In this document: one piece after another, positions 39,758-48,461 of the stretch
How the letters are laid out: each line of letters begins with the position of its first letter
Position numbering within the stretch: position 1 is the stretch's first letter
Source: Halobacterium sp. CBA1132
Lineage (GTDB): Archaea > Halobacteriota > Halobacteria > Halobacteriales > Halobacteriaceae
Direction: 5' to 3'
DNA length: 64,000 nt
Assembly: GCF_001485535.1 (NCBI RefSeq)
Contig: NZ_BCMZ01000001.1
Location: 62,001-126,000, forward strand
Notes under the pieces: model-generated
What the model was told of the DNA's origin: nothing
The model's database searches: none
Seen by the model: the letters and a program-made list of their open reading frames with translations, nothing else
Translations under genes and position numbers: made by a program

Positions 39758-41053
39758 GTGCGACTCGTTCAGGCAACCGTTCCGACGGGCAAACGCGAGG
39801 CCGTCCTCGACGCGCTCGACGAGGAGGGTATCGACTACGTGGTCAGCGACGAGACCAGCGGCCGCGACTACAACGCCGTCGTCCACTTCCCGATACCTAC
39901 CGAGGGCGTCGAGGACGCGCTGGACGCGCTCCGCTCGGCGGGCCTCTCAGAGGACGCCTACACGGTTGTCCTGAGCGCGGAGACAGTCGTCTCCAGGCAC
40001 TTCGACGAACTCGAAGAGCGCTACACCGAGGAGGAGGAGAACGGCGACAAAATCGCGCGCGAGGAACTCGTCGCGCGCGCCAAGGACCTCGCACCGTCGC
40101 GGCTCACGTACGTCGTGATGACGCTGGTCAGCACCATCATCGCGACGGCGGGCCTGCTGTTGGACTCGCCGGCGACGGTCGTCGGGTCGATGGTCATCGC
40201 GCCGCTGCTGGGGCCCGCGATGTCCGCCAGCGTCGGCACCGTCGTCGACGACGAGGACTTGTTCCGTCGCGGCGTCTACCTCCAGTTGGTCGGCGTCGTG
40301 CTCGCCGTGGTGGGCGCGGCGGCGTTCGCGTTCTTCGTGAAGTTCACGAACGTCGTCCCACCCGGCTTAGACGTGTTGTCGCTCTCGGAGGTCAGCGAGC
40401 GCTTGCGCCCGGACTTCCTCTCGCTGGTGGTCGCGCTCGGCGCCGGCGTCGCGGGCGTGTTCAGCCTGATGACCGGCGTCTCCTCGGCGCTGGTGGGCGT
40501 CGCCATCGCCGTCGCGTTGATTCCGCCGGCAGCCACCGTCGGCATCGGTATCGCGTGGGGCGTCCCGACGCTCGCCGTCGGGTCCGGCGTCCTCGTGCTG
40601 GTGAACGTGCTCTCCATCAACCTCGCGGCGCTCGTCGTGCTGTGGTACTCGGGGTACCGCCCGCAGCGGTTCTTCGAGGTCGGACAGGCGCGGTCGGCGT
40701 TGTTGAAGCGCGGCGCCGCGCTCGCCGTCGCCATCGTGGTGCTTTCGGCGTTCCTCGGCGGCGTCACGTACACGTCCTACCAGTCGGCCACCGAGGAACA
40801 GGCCATCAACGACGCCCTCGGCGACACCCTCTCGCAGTCGGAGTACGCGGACGCCGCGCTGCTGGACACCAGTTACGAGTACGAACAGGGGTTGATTCAG
40901 CGCGAGCCACAGCGCGTCGTCGTCACCGTCGGGGTGCCGCCCGGCGCGGACTACCCCGAACTCTACGAGCGACTGAACGAACGCGTCGCCGCGACGACGA
41001 ACCACGACATCGAACTGGAACTCAGGTACGTCTACCGCGAGCGCGCCGGCTGA
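39758..41053 (+). CDS. DUF389 / TIGR00341-type membrane protein
   Basis: 431 residues. A cytoplasmic ferredoxin-like N-terminal domain (MRLVQATVPTGKREAVLDAL) is followed by six or more transmembrane helices. The family signature TAGLLLDSPATVVGSMVIAP and the GVAIAVALIPPAATVGIGIA segment are present; the soluble tail ends in VTVGVPPGADYPELYERL. Transport or sensing roles have been proposed for this family, none proven. It starts 46 bp after the SIMPL gene on the same strand and ends 1 bp before the convergent NOG1 gene. Confidence 0.85.
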   Translation: MRLVQATVPTGKREAVLDALDEEGIDYVVSDETSGRDYNAVVHFPIPTEGVEDALDALRSAGLSEDAYTVVLSAETVVSRHFDELEERYTEEEENGDKIAREELVARAKDLAPSRLTYVVMTLVSTIIATAGLLLDSPATVVGSMVIAPLLGPAMSASVGTVVDDEDLFRRGVYLQLVGVVLAVVGAAAFAFFVKFTNVVPPGLDVLSLSEVSERLRPDFLSLVVALGAGVAGVFSLMTGVSSALVGVAIAVALIPPAATVGIGIAWGVPTLAVGSGVLVLVNVLSINLAALVVLWYSGYRPQRFFEVGQARSALLKRGAALAVAIVVLSAFLGGVTYTSYQSATEEQAINDALGDTLSQSEYADAALLDTSYEYEQGLIQREPQRVVVTVGVPPGADYPELYERLNERVAATTNHDIELELRYVYRERAG

Positions 41054-41054
41054 C

Positions 41055-42041
41055 TCACTCCTCGTGGGGGAGCGTCGGCTCGTAGCCGACCGCTTCGACC
41101 GCCGCGTCCAGCGTCTCTTGGACGCCCTCGCCGTTCTGCACGCTCATGTAGCAGTCCGCCGCCACGTCCTCGGAGAGGTCGGCCTTGTTGCAGACCGTGA
41201 CCAGCGGCACGTCGCCGAACTGGTCGGCGACCTCCGCGCGGAGCGCGCGCTGGTCGTCGAGCATGTACCCGCACGTCTCGCTGGCGTCGACGAAGAACAG
41301 GATGACGTCGCCGGCGTGCGCGAGCGCGGAGACGGCCTGATTCTCGATTTCGTTGCGCTCGTCGGCAGGGCGGTCGAGCAGGCCGGGCGTGTCCACGATT
41401 TGCCAGCGCACGCGCTCGACGTCGAGGTGGCCGACCTCGATGCCTTTCGTCGTGAACGGGTACTCGGCGGTCTCGATTTTCGCCGTGGAGACGGCGTTGA
41501 CGAACGACGACTTCCCGACGTTCGGGTAGCCCGCGACCACGATGGTCGGGTCGTCGGGGTCGATCTCGGGGAGGTTCTTCAGCGCGTCGCGGGCGCGTCC
41601 CACGGCGTCGAGGTCGTCCTCGATTTGGTCCATCACGGAGCCCATGCGCGCGAACCCCTGCTTGCGGACCTTCCGCATCGAGTCGGTGTCGCCGCGCGGC
41701 AGTTTCCCGATGTACTCGCGGCCGAGGTCGTGGGTCTTTCTCGCCGCCCACGAAATCTCGGAGAGGTGCTGGCGGAGCGCGTCGATTCCCCGGTCGTCGT
41801 CGAACTCCCTGCGCAGCACGGCGTCCGCGAGTTCGTAGTAGAACGGGTCGACGGAGTCGAAGTCCGGCCACGCCGTCACGACGTTGCGGAGGTTGTCCCC
41901 GAGGATGTTCGAGGACGTCTGCAGCATCGACTCTTGGGCCTCGTAGCCGCCCTTCGCGCGTCCGGCCCGGGCCGCCCGCGAGAACGCCTTGTCGAGGAGC
42001 TCCTCCGACGTCGGTGTCGTCGGCAGGTTCTCGAAAATCAT
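41055..42041 (-). CDS. NOG1-family GTPase
   Basis: 328 residues. An N-terminal helical domain (IFENLPTTPTSEELLDKAFS) is followed by an Obg/NOG1 G domain: G1 VAGYPNVGKSSFVNAV, G3 DTPGLLDRPADERN, G4 TVCNKADL. NOG1 GTPases act in maturation of the large ribosomal subunit. Length and order fit the archaeal form lacking the eukaryotic C-terminal extension. Convergent with the DUF389 gene; start ATG 42041. Confidence 0.93.
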   Translation of the reverse strand: MIFENLPTTPTSEELLDKAFSRAARAGRAKGGYEAQESMLQTSSNILGDNLRNVVTAWPDFDSVDPFYYELADAVLRREFDDDRGIDALRQHLSEISWAARKTHDLGREYIGKLPRGDTDSMRKVRKQGFARMGSVMDQIEDDLDAVGRARDALKNLPEIDPDDPTIVVAGYPNVGKSSFVNAVSTAKIETAEYPFTTKGIEVGHLDVERVRWQIVDTPGLLDRPADERNEIENQAVSALAHAGDVILFFVDASETCGYMLDDQRALRAEVADQFGDVPLVTVCNKADLSEDVAADCYMSVQNGEGVQETLDAAVEAVGYEPTLPHEE

Positions 42042-42133
42042 ACCCCGGAGTAGGCCTGCGAGACGTAAAAGGCCACGTATCGGCGCCGACGGCCGCCCGC
42101 GAGGCTTTTCGGTCTCGCTCGTGTTCCTCCCGT

Positions 42134-42493
42134 ATGGTCAACTGGCGCGCGGTCCTCACCGGGTTCGCCGTGGAGTTCGTACTGGGCGTGTTCGCGTTCG
42201 CGCTACCGGGAATCGGGCACGCGGCGGCCGGCCTCGTCGGCGGGTTCGTCGCGGGCTGGATGGCCGACGACGGCGTCTGGGGCGGCGCCGTCCACGGCCT
42301 CCTCGCGGGCGCGCTCGGCGGCGTCCTTGTCGCGATCCTCGTGCTCGTACTGGGGGTCGTGTTCTCGGCGACAGGCCTGCTGCCCGCCGGACTGCTCACG
42401 CTCAGTCTCGGCGCGTTCGCGCTCGTCGCCTTCGGCCTGCTCGCTGTCGACAGCGCGATTGCGGGCGCGGTCGCCGGTCTGATTGCGGACTAA
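42134..42493 (+). CDS. DUF5518-like membrane protein
   Basis: 119 residues from ATG 42134 (MVNWRAVLTGFAVEFVLGVF). Four transmembrane helices, Gly/Ala-rich, with GLVGGFVAGWMADDGVWGGA between the second and third, which is the pattern of the haloarchaeal DUF5518 family. Function unknown. Its last 4 bp overlap the convergent hydrolase gene. Confidence 0.7.
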   Translation: MVNWRAVLTGFAVEFVLGVFAFALPGIGHAAAGLVGGFVAGWMADDGVWGGAVHGLLAGALGGVLVAILVLVLGVVFSATGLLPAGLLTLSLGAFALVAFGLLAVDSAIAGAVAGLIAD

Positions 42494-43242
42494 GCCGCGA
42501 ACTCGCGTATCGCCGCCGCCACTCGCTCGGGTGCGGTGTTGTTCCCGAGGTGGCCCGTGTCGGCGAGCGTCACGCGCTCGGTGTCGTCCAGTCGCTCCGT
42601 GAGCGCGCGAATGGCCGCCTGCAGGTGGTCGGGGCCGTCCTCGCCGGCGAGCAGCAGCGTCGGCACGCCCGTCTCCGGGTCCCCGAGTTCGTAGTTCTCC
42701 ACGACGTCGATTTCGCGGGCGACAGTGTCCACAATTTCGGCGGCCTGCTCGACCACCGGCCCGCCGACGAGGTGGTTCGCGCCGACGGCCTCGAAGAACG
42801 CTTCGACCCCGCCCGCGGGGTCGCCGGCCGCCACACGGGAGCGGATTCGCGCCGCGAGGTCACCGCCGTGTGGTTCGCCCGACAGAATCGACGGCTCGTA
42901 GAGGACGAGGCGGTCGACGGCCATCCCGTCGGCGGCTTCGAGCGCGGTCAGCCCGCCGAACGAGTGCCCGAAGACGACGGGAGTCCCCTCGACTGATTCG
43001 ACGACCGCCTGCAGGTCCGCTACTTCTTTCGAGAGGTCGTAGTCGCCGCTCGCTCGCTCCGTGCGGTTCGTGCCGCGCCCGCGCCTGTCGTAGGTCACCA
43101 CCTCGAAGTCGTCTTCGAGGTGGGGGACGAGGCGGCGGAAACTCTCCTCGCGCGCGCTGGTGCCGTGGACGAGCACGAGCGGCTGGCCGCTGCCGCGCGT
43201 CTCGTATTCGAGTTCCGTCCCGTCCGCAGAAGTGGTGTGCAT
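42490..43242 (-). CDS. Alpha/beta-fold hydrolase
   Basis: 250 residues from ATG 43242 (MHTTSADGTELEYETRGSGQ). Oxyanion stretch VLVHGTSAREE, nucleophile elbow GHSFGG (Ser), acid Asp in LLAGEDGPDH and catalytic His in DTGHLGN make a complete triad. Substrate unknown; small esterase, lactonase or C-C hydrolase activities all occur in this fold. The start at residue 12 of the longest frame matches the usual N terminus of the family. It precedes no obvious partner; hisE is next upstream on the same strand. Confidence 0.87.
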   Translation of the reverse strand: MHTTSADGTELEYETRGSGQPLVLVHGTSAREESFRRLVPHLEDDFEVVTYDRRGRGTNRTERASGDYDLSKEVADLQAVVESVEGTPVVFGHSFGGLTALEAADGMAVDRLVLYEPSILSGEPHGGDLAARIRSRVAAGDPAGGVEAFFEAVGANHLVGGPVVEQAAEIVDTVAREIDVVENYELGDPETGVPTLLLAGEDGPDHLQAAIRALTERLDDTERVTLADTGHLGNNTAPERVAAAIREFAA

Positions 43243-43287
43243 GTGTCCGGCTTCGTGCCCGGCTACTTGAGCCACACTAGTCGGCGA

Positions 43288-43575
43288 CTACCGCCGGGCT
43301 TCGAGTTCGTCCAGCAGGTCGTCGGCGTCCACGTCGTGCTGGGCGAGCACGACGAGCATGTGGTAGACGATGTCCGCGCCCTCGTGCGCGAGTTCGTCTT
43401 CGTCGCCGTCCTTCGCGGCGAGGATGAACTCCGTCGCTTCCTCGCCGAGCTTCTCCAAGGCGGCGTTCTCGCCCTTCTCGTGGGTGAACAGCTCCGCCGT
43501 GTAGGAGTCCTCGGGGAGGTTCTCTTTCCGGTCCTCGATGACCTCGAACAGCTCGCGGAGCAGGTCGTCGCTCAC
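43288..43575 (-). CDS. hisE: Phosphoribosyl-ATP pyrophosphatase
   Basis: 95 residues. All-alpha MazG-like fold with EEATEFILAAKDGDEDELAHEGADIVYHML trimmed here to its key residues: Glu-Glu-x2-Glu and Glu-x2-Asp metal ligands. It hydrolyses PR-ATP to PR-AMP, step 2 of histidine synthesis. Its start overlaps the end of the DUF151 gene by 4 bp. No other his gene is adjacent, as is usual for haloarchaea where his genes are scattered. Confidence 0.93.
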   Translation of the reverse strand: MSDDLLRELFEVIEDRKENLPEDSYTAELFTHEKGENAALEKLGEEATEFILAAKDGDEDELAHEGADIVYHMLVVLAQHDVDADDLLDELEARR

Positions 43576-44018
43576 GCCGCCATCACCTCGCGGATGTCGT
43601 CGAGGTCGTCGAACTCGCCGGGGTCGCGGCGGCCGTCCTCGAAGACCGCGTCGTCGACCTCGATTCGGGCGTCAGTCCGCGCAGCAAGCGCCAGCGAGTC
43701 GCTGGGTCGGGCGTCCACGACGGCGTCGCCGCGCGGCGTGTCGACGTGGAGGTCCGCGTAGTACGTCCCGCCGTCGACATCCGACACCGTGACGTGGTCG
43801 ATGCGGCCGCCCAACTCCTCGACGAGGTCCAGCGTGAGGTCGTGGGTCAGCGGCCGCCCGATGTCCGTGGCGTCCAGCCCGTGCGCGATGCTGGTGGCTT
43901 CCTCGAAGCCGACGAAGATGGGGAGCACGTCGTCCTCGCCGTCGACGCCGACGAGCACGACCGGCAGCGGGCCGTCCGGCGTCCCGGCCACGCGAACGCC
44001 GTCGATGTGTGCGTTCAT
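43572..44018 (-). CDS. Bifunctional nuclease family protein (DUF151)
   Basis: 148 residues from ATG 44018 (MNAHIDGVRVAGTPDGPLPV). DUF151 features: LPIFVGFEEATSIAHGLDA, RPLTHDLTLDLVEELGGRI and ARPSDSLALAARTDARIEV. Plant and bacterial members have reported DNase/RNase activity; the role in archaea is unproven. A Met two codons earlier (44024) is also possible. It is co-translated with hisE (4-bp overlap). Confidence 0.88.
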   Translation of the reverse strand: MNAHIDGVRVAGTPDGPLPVVLVGVDGEDDVLPIFVGFEEATSIAHGLDATDIGRPLTHDLTLDLVEELGGRIDHVTVSDVDGGTYYADLHVDTPRGDAVVDARPSDSLALAARTDARIEVDDAVFEDGRRDPGEFDDLDDIREVMAA

Positions 44019-44040
44019 GCCCATGTTTTCGCGAGGACGC

Positions 44041-44640
44041 TCAAAAGCTTGCCTCCTCGTTCAGGAAGAACGCGAGGTCGTGAATCCGGGAGTCGTCGGT
44101 TAGCTCGGGGTGGAACGACGTACCGACGACCGGCCCGTGGCGGATGGCGACGGGGTTGCCGTCCCAATCCGCGAGCACGTCCACGCCGTCGCCGACGTCC
44201 GCGACCAGCGGCGCGCGGATGAACACCGCGGGGAACGGCTCGTCGAGTCCCTCGACGTCGAGCGGTGCCTCGAAGGAGTCTTTCTGCCGGCCGAACGCGT
44301 TCCGGTCGACGGTCGCGTCCACGAGGTCAAGCGTCTGCACGCGGTCGTCGTTGGCGTCCGTCGAGGAGACGATGAGGCCCGCACAGGTCGCCAGCATCGG
44401 CTTCCCGGCGTCGACGTGCGCGCGAATCTCCTCGTCGATGCCCTCGCGGGCGAGCAGCCGCGAAATCGCGGTGGACTCCCCGCCCGGCAACAACAGGATG
44501 TCACAGTCCGGGACGAGCCCGGAGCGCCGAATCTCGGTGACGTCGGCGTCGAGTCCGTGCTCGTCGGCGGCCCGACGGATGGCGTCCGCGTGCTCGGAGA
44601 CGTCGCCCTGCACGGCGACGACGCCGGCGCTAACAGTCAT
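44041..44640 (-). CDS. pdxT: Pyridoxal 5'-phosphate synthase glutaminase subunit
   Basis: 199 residues. Class-I glutaminase: VVAVQGDVSEHADAIRRA at the N terminus, LLPGGESTAISRLL, the nucleophile in LATCAGLIV (Cys) and the C-terminal GTSFHPEL (His) with Glu two residues on. It supplies ammonia from glutamine to PdxS for PLP synthesis. pdxS is not in the window. Complete, normal length; 22 bp upstream of the DUF151 gene, likely same transcript. Confidence 0.94.
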   Translation of the reverse strand: MTVSAGVVAVQGDVSEHADAIRRAADEHGLDADVTEIRRSGLVPDCDILLLPGGESTAISRLLAREGIDEEIRAHVDAGKPMLATCAGLIVSSTDANDDRVQTLDLVDATVDRNAFGRQKDSFEAPLDVEGLDEPFPAVFIRAPLVADVGDGVDVLADWDGNPVAIRHGPVVGTSFHPELTDDSRIHDLAFFLNEEASF

Positions 44641-44685
44641 GCACTCGCGTACGAGCCGCCGCGGAAAAAGCCTCTCGGGGTCCGG

Positions 44686-44847
44686 TCAGGCGAAGAACTG
44701 CAGGAGGAGTACGGCGATGCCGAAGAACGCGCCCGTCGCCACCACGGAGCGCGGGTCGATGCGGATGGCGTTCGGGTCCTCGGAGTCGAAGTACCGGACT
44801 AGTCCTGCGCTGGACATCAGCCCGCCGGAGTTCTCACCACTGCTCAT
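44686..44847 (-). CDS. Preprotein translocase subunit Sec61-beta (SecG-like)
   Basis: 53 residues: [20 protein letters not shown], the archaeal Sec61-beta opening, then [20 protein letters not shown] as the single C-terminal transmembrane helix. It is the small non-essential subunit of the SecYE-beta channel. Placement upstream of pdxT on the same strand is usual in haloarchaea. ATG 44847 fits the conserved length exactly. Confidence 0.92.
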   Translation of the reverse strand: MSSGENSGGLMSSAGLVRYFDSEDPNAIRIDPRSVVATGAFFGIAVLLLQFFA

Positions 44848-44997
44848 ACACCCGACTCCGACCCGAACCCGCGTAAACCTTTCGTGTCCGGGCGGCTCGC
44901 CGCTGGAACGGCGCCGCGGCGCTCTCCGCGGTGAAGCGGCGAGCGCCGTCCCGTGAGTAACCCTTATGCGGGGCGCGGGGCAAGGACGAAGGGACCG

Positions 44998-45267
44998 ATG
45001 ACTGTCACAATCAAGGACTTCTACGCCGACTGGTGTGGCCCCTGCAAGACGCAAGACCCCATCCTCGAAGACCTCGAGGAGGACTACGGCGACAGCGTCA
45101 CCTTCGAGAAAATCGATGTCGACGAGAACGAAGACGTCGCCAACGAGTACCAGGTGCGTTCGATTCCGACTGTCGTCGTCGAGGACGACGACGGCGTCGT
45201 CGAGCGCTTCGTCGGTGTCACGCAGCGCGACCAGCTCGAGGACGCCCTCAAGGAAGCCGGCGCGTAA
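44998..45267 (+). CDS. trxA: Thioredoxin
   Basis: 89 residues from ATG 44998 ([20 protein letters not shown]). Active site WCGPC, followed by [20 protein letters not shown] with the cis-Pro in SIPTVVVE. Compact archaeal thioredoxin reducing protein disulfides in the cytoplasm. The upstream frame start at 44953 would add a non-conserved leader; a TATA-like CCTTATGC at about 44965 supports a start at 44998. Confidence 0.92.
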   Translation: MTVTIKDFYADWCGPCKTQDPILEDLEEDYGDSVTFEKIDVDENEDVANEYQVRSIPTVVVEDDDGVVERFVGVTQRDQLEDALKEAGA

Positions 45268-45376
45268 CCGAGGCGTTCCTCGACGCGGCGGCCGCAACAC
45301 TCACCCCTCCGTTGTTTTTCTCGCGCCCAGCGTAGCGACCGTCAGGCTGTTGTGACCCACCGCCGACAGTCCTCTC

Positions 45377-47239
45377 ATGTTCGCGTCTCTGCCGCTCGCC
45401 GCGCTCGGGGACCTTCCCCCGGTGACGACCGAGATGGCAGTCGTCTTCGCACTCGTTGCGGTGACGCTGGTGTTGTTCGTGACGGAGGCGCTGCCGCTGG
45501 ACGTCACCGCGATTCTCGTGATGGTGACGCTGATGATTCTAGAGCCGTGGACGAACATCACCGTCACCGAGGGGCTCTCGGGGTTCTCGAACCCGGCGAC
45601 CATCACGGTGTTGGCGATGCTCATCCTGAGCCACGGCGTCTCCCGGTCGGGCGTCGTCCAGATTATCGGGCGCTGGATGTCGGCGTTCGCGGGCACGAAC
45701 AAGCGCCGCCAGCTCGCGTCGACGATTCTCGCGACCGGCCCCGCGTCGGGGTTCATCAACAACACGCCCGTGGTCGCCATCCTCGTGCCGGTCATCAGCG
45801 ACCTCGCGCACAAGGGCGGGACATCGCCGTCGAAGCTCTTGATTCCCCTGTCCTACGCGTCGATGCTCGGCGGGATGTTGACGCTCATCGGGACGTCGAC
45901 GAACATCCTCGCGAGTCAGACCGCCGAACGCATCGGGACGGCGCGGGGAATCGACGCCCTCCACGCGTTCTCGATGTTCGAGTTCACGCACCTCGGCATC
46001 ATCGTGCTCGTCGTCGGCGCAGCCTACCTGATGACGATTGGCTACTGGCTGCTCCCCGAGCGCGTCCCCCCGGAGGAGGACTATCTCGCGGAGTACGACA
46101 TGCAGGACTACCTCAGCGAGGTCGTCGTGCAGGCGTCCTCGCCGCTCGTCGGGAAGACCGTCTCGGAGGCCATCGACGAGCAGCGCTTCGACGCCGACGT
46201 CCTCCAGCTCGTGCGCGGCGGGGAGCGATTCATCGAGCCCATCGGGCAGAAGGTCATCAAGCCCGGTGACGTGCTCACGATTCGGACCGACCGGCAGACG
46301 CTGGCCGCCATCGCGAACGTCGACGACCTCGCGCTGACGGGCGCGCCCGAGACGGACCCCGAACTGGAGCCTAGCACCGAAGAAGACCAGACGCTCGTCG
46401 AACTCGTCATCCAGTCGGGGTCGTCGCTGGTCGGCGAGACGCTGAAGTCGTCGTCGTTCCGCGGGCGCTACGACGCGAACGTGTTGGCGTACCGCTCGCG
46501 CGGGGAGACCGTCCGCCAGCGCATGGACGAACTCAAGCTCCGCGTCGGCGACACGCTGCTGATTCAGGCGCCCGAGGACAGCATCGACCGGCTCTCGCAG
46601 AGCCCGGACTTCATCCTCGCGCACGAGCCCGATGAGCCCGACTACCGCACCGAGAAGATTCCGTACGCCGTCGCCACCATCGTCGGCGTCATCGGCGCGG
46701 CGACGCTGCTCCCGGTCAACATCGTCGTGGCCGCGCTCGCTGGCGTCGTCGCGATGGTCGCCACCGGCGTGTTGCACCCCGGCGAAATCTACGAGTCCGT
46801 GGACTGGAACGTCATCTTCCTGCTGGCGGGCGTGATTCCGCTCGGCATCGCCTTAGAGCAGACCGGCGGCGCGAACCTCTTGGGCGCGCTCGTCGCGGCG
46901 ACCGGTACGGTCCTTCCCCCAATCGGCGTGCTGTGGGTGTTCTACGTCGCGACGAGTCTCATCACCGGCGTCATCTCGAACAACGCCAGCGTCGTGTTGA
47001 TGATTCCCGTCGCCGTCGAGGCCTCGCTGGAAGTCGGCGCGAACCCGTTCGCGTTCGTGCTCGCGGTGACGTTCGCGGCGTCGACGGCGTTCATGACGCC
47101 GGTCGGCTACCAGACGAACCTCTTCGTGTACGGGCCGGGCGGCTACAAGTTCGGAGACTACGTCCGCGTCGGGATGCCGCTGCAGTTGCTGTTGTCGTTC
47201 GTCACGGTCGGCGGCATCGCCGTCTTCTGGACGCTGTAA
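45377..47239 (+). CDS. SLC13-type anion permease with TrkA-C domains
   Basis: 620 residues. Five to six N-terminal transmembrane helices with the SLC13/CitMHS motif ATGPASGFINNTPVVAILVP and LIGTSTNILASQ. Two cytoplasmic TrkA-C (RCK-C) regulatory domains lie at about residues 240-415 (VVQASSPLVGKTVSEAIDEQ; VIQSGSSLVGETLKSSSFRG). The second membrane half carries SLITGVISNNASVVLMIPVA and VGYQTNLFVYGPGGYKFGDY. It likely imports sulfate, phosphate or dicarboxylates with Na+; the substrate is not readable. It faces the PiT phosphate transporter gene, convergent with 3 bp between stops. Confidence 0.9.
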   Translation: MFASLPLAALGDLPPVTTEMAVVFALVAVTLVLFVTEALPLDVTAILVMVTLMILEPWTNITVTEGLSGFSNPATITVLAMLILSHGVSRSGVVQIIGRWMSAFAGTNKRRQLASTILATGPASGFINNTPVVAILVPVISDLAHKGGTSPSKLLIPLSYASMLGGMLTLIGTSTNILASQTAERIGTARGIDALHAFSMFEFTHLGIIVLVVGAAYLMTIGYWLLPERVPPEEDYLAEYDMQDYLSEVVVQASSPLVGKTVSEAIDEQRFDADVLQLVRGGERFIEPIGQKVIKPGDVLTIRTDRQTLAAIANVDDLALTGAPETDPELEPSTEEDQTLVELVIQSGSSLVGETLKSSSFRGRYDANVLAYRSRGETVRQRMDELKLRVGDTLLIQAPEDSIDRLSQSPDFILAHEPDEPDYRTEKIPYAVATIVGVIGAATLLPVNIVVAALAGVVAMVATGVLHPGEIYESVDWNVIFLLAGVIPLGIALEQTGGANLLGALVAATGTVLPPIGVLWVFYVATSLITGVISNNASVVLMIPVAVEASLEVGANPFAFVLAVTFAASTAFMTPVGYQTNLFVYGPGGYKFGDYVRVGMPLQLLLSFVTVGGIAVFWTL

Positions 47240-47242
47240 CGC

Positions 47243-48424
47243 TCAGAACCCGAAAATGGGGACGAAGCGGAACGTGAGGTAGGCGCCGATAGTCGCCAGC
47301 ATCGGAACGACGTTCTGCATGAGGACGACGCGGCCGGTCGTCCCGGGGTCGAAGAGGTCCGACGCGCTCGGGATGTCCTCGGGGTCCTCCTCGCCGATAG
47401 CCGGAACCTCGTCGTCGCCGTCTTCGTCGGCGGCGAGGCCGCCCACAGAGACGGGCACCTCGCCCTCGCCGCGGACCGCCTCCGGCACGGAGACGGGGCG
47501 CGTCGCGCGCCCCCAGCCGAGGCCGACGATGGACATGGTGGCGATGACGACGAAGCTCGCGGGGATGCCGATGGCCGACAGGAAGATGACCAGCGACGCG
47601 CTCACGACCGCGACGACGATGGCCGCCGTCAGCGGGAGTTCCGTGATGTCGCTGCCCATCGTTTCGAGCGTGCGCCGCGCGATGGTGAACGCGCCGATAC
47701 CGACTGCGACGCAGCCGATGATGATGGCGGGGTTCATCTCCAGGACGCCGCTGCCGACCAGCGGCGCGATGGCGTTCGCGACGTTGCTCGTCCCCGAACT
47801 GAACGCCATCAGGCAGCCGATAGCGATGACGGTGGTGACGCCGATTAGCTCGCGGCGGTTCGTCGTCTCCGTGGGCCGCGGCACCGGGACGGCGCCTGAG
47901 CGGTCCACTTCCAGTAGGTCGCCGTCGCTGCGGTCCATCGCGATGAATCTGTTCAGTCGCGCGTAGAAGTACCGCCCGACGATGAGCGACACCCAGAAGC
48001 CGATGACGGGCGCGACCAGCCACCAGATAGCGATTTCGCCGAACACCGCCCAGTCGAGAGCGTTCTGCGCGACGCCGAGTCCGGCGATGGCGCCGACGGC
48101 CGTCATCGACGTGGAGGCGGGGACGCCGAAGAAGTTCCCGACGAACAGCGCGATTCCCACGAAGAACAGCACGCCGATGCTGGCCTCCAGCGTGAATATC
48201 TCGGGGTTCGTGACGAGTTCGCGCCCGAGCGTGTCCACGACGCGGCGGCCCAGCGTCCACGCGCCGACCGCGAAGAACGCCGTCATCAGCAGCGCCGCCA
48301 TCGGTTTCGAGATGGCGTCCGCACCGACCGCGGGACCGAACGCCGGCCCGGTCGTCGACCCGCCGACGTTGAAGCCGACGAACATTGCGACCAAGATGCC
48401 GACCACCAGCAGGACGCCAATCAC
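47243..48424 (-). CDS. Inorganic phosphate transporter (PiT family)
   Basis: 393 residues from GTG 48424 (translated MIGVLLVVGILVAMFVGFNV). PiT repeats: GGSTTGPAFGPAVGADAISK near the N terminus and MAFSSGTSNVANAIAPLVGS in the second half, separated by a cytoplasmic loop. It is an Na+ or H+-coupled phosphate importer. The frame stays open upstream through the antisense of the repeat gene; that part is not coding, so the GTG directly before the first membrane helix is used. It starts 37 bp after the ETVE-repeat gene, probably one operon. Confidence 0.88.
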   Translation of the reverse strand: MIGVLLVVGILVAMFVGFNVGGSTTGPAFGPAVGADAISKPMAALLMTAFFAVGAWTLGRRVVDTLGRELVTNPEIFTLEASIGVLFFVGIALFVGNFFGVPASTSMTAVGAIAGLGVAQNALDWAVFGEIAIWWLVAPVIGFWVSLIVGRYFYARLNRFIAMDRSDGDLLEVDRSGAVPVPRPTETTNRRELIGVTTVIAIGCLMAFSSGTSNVANAIAPLVGSGVLEMNPAIIIGCVAVGIGAFTIARRTLETMGSDITELPLTAAIVVAVVSASLVIFLSAIGIPASFVVIATMSIVGLGWGRATRPVSVPEAVRGEGEVPVSVGGLAADEDGDDEVPAIGEEDPEDIPSASDLFDPGTTGRVVLMQNVVPMLATIGAYLTFRFVPIFGF

Positions 48425-48461
48425 GCCGCCACCTCCGGGGACGTCCGCGTAGCGAGCGCGC